DNA from: Rhizophagus clarus
Lineage: Eukaryota; Glomeromycota; Glomeromycetes; Glomerales; Glomeraceae
Direction of reading: 5' to 3'
Assembly: GCA_015698045.1 (NCBI GenBank)
Contig: BLAL01000315.1
Span: 806,001 to 870,000 of the forward strand
Length of the DNA: 64,000 nucleotides
The notes beneath the pieces are model-generated. The model was given only the letters and a program-made list of their open reading frames with translations. It had not been told where the DNA came from and did not search any database. Made by a program: the position numbers and the translations under genes. Shown piece after piece: positions 57,652-64,000 of this stretch (position 1 is its first letter; each line of letters opens with the position of its first letter).

Positions 57652-60600
57652 TTAGAATATATGTTTATTTAATAAAAACCTATTATCTTTGTCAAATCTT
57701 GGTATAACATGTGCCTCTTGGTAAATAGAACCGATTGGAATTACGTTATACTCTTTAGTATAATTCAACTGTGGGCATCCGTATAATTCGGGTTGTTCAG
57801 GAAAAATATCATATCAGCGAACAAGAGCAAGTTCGTATGGCTCTTTGGACGAACCTTGAAAGAATTTGAATATCAATAGTACCTTTCTGTCGAAGATAAA
57901 ATCTGTTAACTGAAAGACACTAAAGCGAAAAATCATTCTCTTAGTATTCTTTAAAATTTTGTACTTACTTTTCTGTACCATGATCCTTCAGCTGAACTAT
58001 ATTGTTCTTGATCTTCTGCGGGAGTCACTGCAACGTTGCTGAACCATTCTTTACCTTGGAATTCTTTGCTTGTTCTTAAAATTTGACCATTCTCCAGGTG
58101 AACTGATTCGTAAACCTTAATACAAAATTCGTCATTTTCAGATTCCTGTGAAGATGTGTCCAAAAAGGTGTCTAATGTCGGAATTACTTGAGACAATCCT
58201 TCGATAATATTTTTATGTGGCGGATTATTGGACTTTTTTAGAGATTTTATCTTTGTATCAATTGCGTCCAAGGATAATTCCCAAAGAAACTTTTCAAATC
58301 CAGTAGTCTTACGATAAACGAGTTTTCTGTCACTTGGAGTCAATTCTTTACGCTTTACCTGCAAAGAGTAATGTTAATTTATTTTAATACATTTTAAATT
58401 AAAATTTAAATTAATGAGCATCATTAACTGACAGCGTTTACTATTTGCTTCATTACTTCTTTTCGATTCGATGAACGGTAAGGATTTTTTACATAATATT
58501 TATGGAGCGTTTCATAGGTTTCTATTGATAAACTGTTCAATGCTCCATATTTGCGGATTGCAGCGACTAAATATAATAAGAGTCAGTAAGAGACGGAATA
58601 ATAATGACTTAAAAAAAGTTAAATCTTACCCGCATGGTACCGCCAGCTATGTAGTTTAGGAAAACTACATTCTGTTACAGATAAAGTAGAGAAGATCTTC
58701 TTGAAATCAGCACACCAATCAATAATCGCATCCTTAATTATTCGATTAGAGGCTTGTTAACTAATTTCAGAGGTTAGTTAATTTTAACTTTTGCTAATTA
58801 TAATTACCTCGAAAACTTTTAATTCATTTTCGGTATATGATTCTTTCCTACTCATAATATACATTTTGCTAAACTTTACATAAAGGTTGTAAAGTTCATC
58901 GCAAGTTATTTGGTTCCATTCTTCAAAAATGTTATCTACTGCAAAGAGTGCAACTTTCATAATATGGCGATAGTCTGCAGCGGTAACCACTTTTAAATGG
59001 CCTACCTTACTTACAAGTTTTAGACCAGAAAATCGAGGAATTTGACGAAGGCGATCGTTAAAGACTTTTAGCAAATCTAATCCTCCGACATCTTTTAAGA
59101 TTTCTTGTGTGAATTTAAATTGATACTTAAAAAGGCCAAGATCAATATGATGCATGCGATCAGGTACACAAGCTTCATAAATATTTAGATTTCTGCAAAA
59201 AAAAAATTAATTTAATTGTGATTGTGATTGTTTTCAAATAATTTCAATAGTAATATTTACGAGAATTTTCAGAACGCATTTTCGGTAGAATGTACAGAGT
59301 AATCCTTTTCTTGATTATTCCTAATTACTTGCTGCATATTTTCGTGCGTTCTAGGAATTGCGCATTCAAGGTCCATTTTATTCAAGTCTTCTCGTAAAAC
59401 CATACAAGTATGGCATGGCATTTTGCAACGCGCCGACTTGTATGTTGCGGTTATATCATCGGCTTCAAGCATATCTGCAATGAAAAAAGAAATTCTTGCA
59501 GCAAACATCATTTCACGACCCTTAATTCTGAAATATAACCCATCAGATTTTTCTAGTATGGGCCGGAGCATAATATTAAAACACTTGTGGAATGTTTCAC
59601 GCTGTAAAGCTTGAAAAGCTTCACTTGTTTTAACCCCTGAATCTTGAATCTTAGGTAAAAATCCTAGAAGAACTTTTGATTCTGGTGAATTTCGAATCTG
59701 ATTTGGTAGATTTCCAAGAGTTAGAAAAACTGGATGTCCTGAGGTTTTGCCGATTCCATCAAATGTTGTTGCATCTGAATACAAAATAACAGACAATAAG
59801 TTGTTCATGGGTGGAAGAAGTTTCTCTGTCTCTAGCCACCAGTCACATTCATACGGTTCTCCGTATATTCTTGTTTCACTTTTAGTGTCCTGCAAAACTT
59901 TTACGACTCCTTTATGAACAAAATTATCAGCTACTTCCGGTCGCTGTACGAGGGCTTGAATTGCACGAAAAATCAGACGATAGTAAAGTTTAAAATCAAC
60001 TCCAGCATAATTTGCGACAGATTTTTCTTTGAAATCTATTGAAGGTGAACTTATTTGATTGAGATAATCTTTACCATCTTTTGTTGATTTTGGCAATGGT
60101 GATTTTTCTAAATTGCTATGCCTATTGAAAAATTTAATTATTTTATCTCCAACCTTATTGGAGATGTTACCCTCTACTATTAACTCCATGAATTCCCGAT
60201 ATGCATCACTAGGCCATTCTGCGAAGTATTTAGGTTTATTCTTTCCTTCGATAGTATCCAAAGCATCATCTAAGCTTGCTCCCTGAAGATCTTCAGGATC
60301 GCAGTCAGTTTCTCTGAATGTTGCCGGTAATTGTGATTCTGTTTCTATATTTTCAGCACTCTCTCCAATAGTTTCTTCTGTTTCTCTATTTCGTACTTGA
60401 CTTCGCAGATTGTAACGTGGTAGTTCTTCATAATCAACTTCTATTTCAATATCAATATCGTTGGCCTGTGGAGTACTTGGTGAAAAAGGCGTGTTAGTTT
60501 CTTGCGTGATTGCAACTGATGGATTCACAATTGGCATCGTCCATAAGGTTTCGTCATGTTCTGGTGTTTGAATAGACGATTCATCATGAAATCGCTGTTC

Positions 60601-60711
60601 ATTTACTCGAGGAATCGTTGTTCTTCCTTGGTGCATGGTATTAGCGTGTCACGTTAACCTACTAGCAGTTTTAAAATCTCTTTTACAGATTCTACAACGA
60701 TAATTATCCAT
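57652..60711 (-). pseudogene. Plavaka-like transposase 2, nearly complete, three stop codons
   Basis: ATG at 60711 begins MDNYRCRICKRDFKTASRLT, a C2H2 finger (C-x2-C-x12-H-x5-H) interrupted by TGA (60649-60651). The large exon (to 59261) contains CDWWLETEKLLPPMNNLL, ILYSDATTFDGIGKTSGHPV (with the first expected catalytic Asp), FLTLGNLPNQIRNSPESK and SARCKMPCHTC, and has TGA at 59269-59271 where Trp is usual. Further exons: 59192-58808 (NIYEACVPDRMHHIDLGLFK), about 58737-58630, 58566-58433, 58358-57969 and 57919-57652 (YDIFPEQPELYGCPQLNYTK, with TGA at 57814-57816). The joins 2/3 and 5/6 are one base out of phase. Domain order matches fungal Plavaka transposases (CMC superfamily). TIRs were not identified. 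It is much better preserved than copy 1 and of a different subtype (C2H2 N-terminus). Confidence 0.8.
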
Positions 60712-60844
60712 ATTTTTTTACTAGAATTCGAAGTCTTATCTACGATTATGAAGCAATTGAGTTGATACTTGTCGAGAATTTCTGAATTAAAAAAAATTTA
60801 AGATTTATTAATTAATCAAAAAATGATCTTTTTATATTTTATAT

Positions 60845-61065
60845 TAATTTATTTTAATTTCGTATTAATTGACATTATTAATTTTGACATTATATTAATT
60901 TACTTTAATTAATTTTGACATTATATTAATTTACTTTAATTAATTTTGACATTATATTAATTTACTTTAATTAATTTTACACATTATATTAATTTACTTT
61001 AATTTATTTTATACATTTAAATTTATTTTAACATTATATTAATTTACTTTCATATATTAATTTAT
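60845..61065. repeat. AT-rich tandem repeat, about 39-bp unit
   Basis: Five to six copies of TTAATTTTGACATTATATTA followed by ATTTACTTTAA. Confidence 0.85.
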
Positions 61066-61329
61066 TTATTTTAGTCTGAAATATAACGAAGGGTTGCATA
61101 ATTATTCCGAAGTGTAACAAAGGGATATGTAATTCTATCAAAGGTGATACGTAGGGCTTCGATCAGTTTCAGTAATTACCGAACCGTACCGATCAGTTTC
61201 GGTATCAGAGCGGTTTCAGTTTTCATGGTTTACCGAACTGAACCTGTCGGTATATTTACCAATCGGTTTCAGTAATTTCAGTTTTGGTACCAGTTTTGCG
61301 ATTTACCGAACTGATTTACCAATTTAAAA

Positions 61330-62760
61330 AATGTTTATTTTTTTAAGAAAAATGTTTTTTGTTCAATAAAAGAACGTTTTTACAACATTTTTTTATTAAA
61401 ATATTAAAAAAGTTGCGAAAACATTCTTATGTTAAATAATTTAATGAAAAAAAAATGTTTCGCATTTATTAAATAGTTTAATTAAAAAAAATAAACGTTT
61501 CGCTACGTTTTTTTAACAGCATTAATAAAAACGTTGCGAAAACATTTTTTTATTTGATAATTACACATAAAAAAACGTCATTTTTTATTTGTAGATTTAA
61601 CGAAAAAAAAAGTTTCTGCACCGTTTTTGATTCCAAACGTTGCAAAACGTTTTTTAACTGCATTAATTAAAAACGTCGTGAAATGTTTTTTAACTGCATT
61701 AATTAAAAATGTCACGAAACATTTTTTAACTGCATTAATTAAAAACGTCGCGAAACATTTTTTAATTTAATTTATACATAAAAAACGTTGTGCTCAACGT
61801 TTTTAACTATAAAAAATGTTGCAAAATGTTTTTTATTTATAGATTTAACGAAAAAAAATGGGTTCGCAATGTTTTTTTAAAAACGTTGCAAAACGTTTTT
61901 TACTTATAAATTAATAAAAAAAAACTGTAGTTCGCAACGTTTTTTAACTATATTGATAAAAAATGTTGCGAAACGTTTTTTATTTATAGATTTAACAAAA
62001 AAAAACATTTTCGCAATGTTTTTTTGAAAACGTTGCAAAACGTTTTTTACTTATGAATCAATAAAAAAACGTGTTCGCAACGTTTTTTAACTCCATTAAT
62101 TAAAAACGTTGCGAAACGTTTTTTATTTAAGAAATTAACAAAAAAAAACGGTTTCGCAATGTTTTTTTTAAAAATGTTGCAAACCGTTTTTTACATATGA
62201 ATTAATAAAAAAAAACGTAGTTCGCAACGTTTTTTTTAACTCATTAATTAAAGACATGGCGAAAACGTTGTGTTCAACATTTTTTATTTAAGAAATTAAC
62301 GAAAAAAAAATGGTTTCGCAATGTTTTTTTTAAAAACGTTGCAAAACGTTTTTTACATATGAATTAATAAAAAAAAAGTATTTCGCAACGTTTTTTTAAC
62401 TCATTAATTAAAGATGTTGCGAAAACATTGTGCTCAACGTTTTTAACTATATTGATAAAAAACGTTGCGAAACGTTTTTTATTTATAGATTTAACAAAAA
62501 AAAAACATTTTCGCAATGTTTTTTTTAAATACGTTGCAAAGCATTTTTACTTATGAATCGATAAAAAAAAACGTTGTTCGCAATGTTTTTTAACTCCATT
62601 TTAATTAAAAACGTTGCAAAACATTTTTTATTTAAGAAATTAACGAAAAAAAAAATGGATTCGTAATGTTTTTTTTTAAAAATGTTACAAAACGTTTTTT
62701 ACATATGAATTAATAAAAAAACGTAGTTCGCAACGTCTTTTAACTTATTAATTAAGAAAG
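61330..62760. repeat. CGTTGCGAAACG / CGTTTCGCAACG alternating array
   Basis: Dozens of copies of AACGTTGCGAAACGTTTTTT and its reverse complement separated by ATTAATTAA or ATTTAACGAAAAAA spacers, diverged mostly at CG sites (ATGTTGCAAAATG). Same core as in the elements at 38.3, 43.7 and 48.7 kb. Confidence 0.85.
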
Positions 62761-63155
62761 TAACGAAAAAATATTTTCGCTCTGGATTCCAGTCATACCG
62801 TATTGATTCAGTAATATGACCAGTATCAGTATTCTGATTTATCGAACCAAATCCGTTTGGTAAATTTGATTTAGATTTTGGAAATTTACCGAATAGGTTT
62901 CAGAAATTTACCGAACTTGATTTTCAGTACCGAATGGATTTCAGTAAATTGCCGATTTTATAATTTATCAAACCGAATGATGATTCATTTACCGAATTTC
63001 TGCAGATTGATCTTATCGATTTTAATCTATTTTTTACATTTTTTTTATCTCCAATTTTTTTCTCTCAGCTAATTATATAAAATTATAATTCTAATTATAA
63101 TAATTTTATTTCTAATTATAATAATCTTAATTTTAATTCATTTTTATATATAATA

Positions 63156-64000
63156 ATGACTTCTGGGTCTGGAGAGAATCAAGTTGAATATGACATTGAG
63201 GAAGAGGTTGAGACTGAGACCGAAGAAAATCAAGTTGAACATGAACATGATGCTAAAACTGAAGAAGAGCAGGGCGAAAAAAATAATGATCATGAAGTGG
63301 AAGATTTGCATGTTGAGAAAACTAATATGAAGCATAATTATAAACGTAGTTGGATTTAGGAACACTTTACATATGACGAAACTGAAAAGAAAGCAAAATG
63401 CAACCACTGCAAAACATTAATTATTTGTAATAAAGGAAGTACGTCAGGAATGGCCAGTCATATTAAAAGTAAACATAAGTTAATTAAAGAAAAAGAAAAA
63501 AAGCAACTTACAATACGTGAAACTATTAATAATTCTGAAGCAATTGTAAGTATAATGTTCTTTTCTTTTTAAAATAAATATTTGATTTATGGGTTGTAAT
63601 GATAAATAATTTTGTATATTGAATATATGAATATTTTTAATTTATAAATTTATAAACTCATGTATTTATTAATATTCATATTTAGATATATAATAAAGAT
63701 TCTTTTAAAAAATTCCTTATTTGATGGATTGTAAAAGATGATCTTCCTTTTACGTGTGTTGAATCTGAAGATTTTTGTAACATGATTTATCTTTTACGCA
63801 AAGATTCATTCATTCCATCTGCAGATACTGTCAAAAATTATATTATGACATTTTATGAAAATAGTCATAAAAAAATTGCTTTAATTTTACAGGTATATTA
63901 ATGTTTTTTAATAATAATATTTTTATTAATTGATTTTACCATTTATTATTTTAATTTTGTAGAATACATCTAGTAAAATTTCTTTTACAATAGACGCTTG
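63156..64000 (+). pseudogene. hAT transposase, 5' part, with two stop codons
   Basis: Exon 1 (63156-63545) starts MTSGSGENQVEYDIEEEVET, an acidic lead, then a BED zinc finger: HFTYDETEKKAKCNHCKTLI through GMASHIKSKHK (C-x2-C ... H-x4-H). TAG at 63357-63359 breaks it just before the finger (SWI-stop-EHF). Exon 2 (63686-63892) has TGA at 63722-63724 and reads WIVKDDLPFTCVESEDF, then FIPSADTVKNYI. Exon 3 (from 63963) begins NTSSKISFTIDA, the block carrying the first catalytic Asp of hAT transposases. Introns are GT-AG and in phase. Both stops are one transition from Trp or Arg codons. BED-finger hAT transposases bind subterminal repeats, so the CGTTGCGAAACG arrays are plausible targets (inference). 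Confidence 0.88.

Larger units (their letters stand above)
61151..64000 (+). mobile_element. hAT transposon, left part; runs off the window
   Basis: Left end TAGGGCTTCGATCAGTTTC differs from the ends of the 38-kb and 44-kb MITEs (TAGGGCTCCGATCGGTTTC) at two positions, both C/T or G/A. The same subterminal order follows (AATTACCGAACCGTACCG, then GATTTACCGAACTGATTTAC), then a long GTTGCGAAACG array (61330-62760), a second subterminal block (62790-63000) and a BED-finger transposase gene. The right end lies outside. It is the candidate autonomous relative of the two MITEs. Confidence 0.85.

Overview
The window looks like AT-rich nuclear DNA from an arbuscular-mycorrhizal-type fungus (Glomeromycotina, Rhizophagus/Gigaspora-like). 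This is an inference from content: short GT-AG introns, an ArfGAP-ankyrin gene, Crinkler (CRN) effector genes, and decayed Plavaka, hAT, Tc1, pogo, DIRS and LINE elements in long A/T tracts. No rRNA, tRNA or organelle gene was seen. Only two gene models are cleanly open: the 3' part of an ArfGAP-ankyrin gene (16-1299, +) and a two-exon Crinkler gene (25822-27159, +) with a PD-(D/E)XK-like C-terminal domain. Nearly everything else is mobile-element or repeat sequence.

Layout. 1-1.3 kb: ArfGAP gene. 2.3-2.9 kb: DIRS-type RT/RNase H remnant. 4.2-4.6 kb: hAT-type MITE. 5.4-12.4 kb: arrays of intron-like cassettes, apparently split by a 6.1-kb TIR-bounded composite (6021-12141), which itself carries a pogo element (9468-11519). 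13.0-15.4 kb: LINE 3' remnant between inverted minisatellites. 15.5-18 kb: purine-rich and 150-bp tandem repeats. 18.1-18.3 kb: last two exons of an unidentified gene. 20.5-27.2 kb: inverted Crinkler cluster (two minus, two plus; one apparently intact) riddled with MITEs. 29.6-30.7 kb: decayed Tc1. 31.4-31.6 kb: telomere-like degenerate repeats. 32.0-33.3 kb: the most regular intron-like array. 33.5-35.1 kb: full-length Tc1 element with two stop codons. 35.8-37.3 kb: foldback and 213-bp tandem repeats.

38.0-47.4 kb: a Plavaka-like transposase pseudogene (-) split by a hAT MITE (38317-39292) and by a 4.8-kb CACTA-like element (41824-46611), which itself contains a second copy of the same hAT MITE (43712-44698). 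47.5-52.9 kb: inverted tandem arrays around a tiny two-exon gene that is split by another hAT element (48651-50214). 53.0-54.5 kb: six-exon unidentified pseudogene. 54.8-57.3 kb: transposase and zinc-knuckle fragments. 57.7-60.7 kb: second Plavaka-like transposase (-) with three stop codons. 61.2 kb to the end: a hAT element whose left TIR matches the two MITEs and which encodes a BED-finger transposase running off the window; it is a candidate parent of those MITEs.

Two themes deserve attention. First, several tandem arrays repeat a cassette that looks like a complete small intron (GTAAG/GTAAA donor, a hairpin with a CTAA(C)-type branch motif in or at its loop, pyrimidine tract, AG) plus a 10-40 nt exon-like spacer. 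Second, hAT-type elements with different termini are filled with arrays of the same palindromic core, CGTTGCGAAACG. Many stop codons in the transposase reading frames are explained by single C-to-T type transitions.
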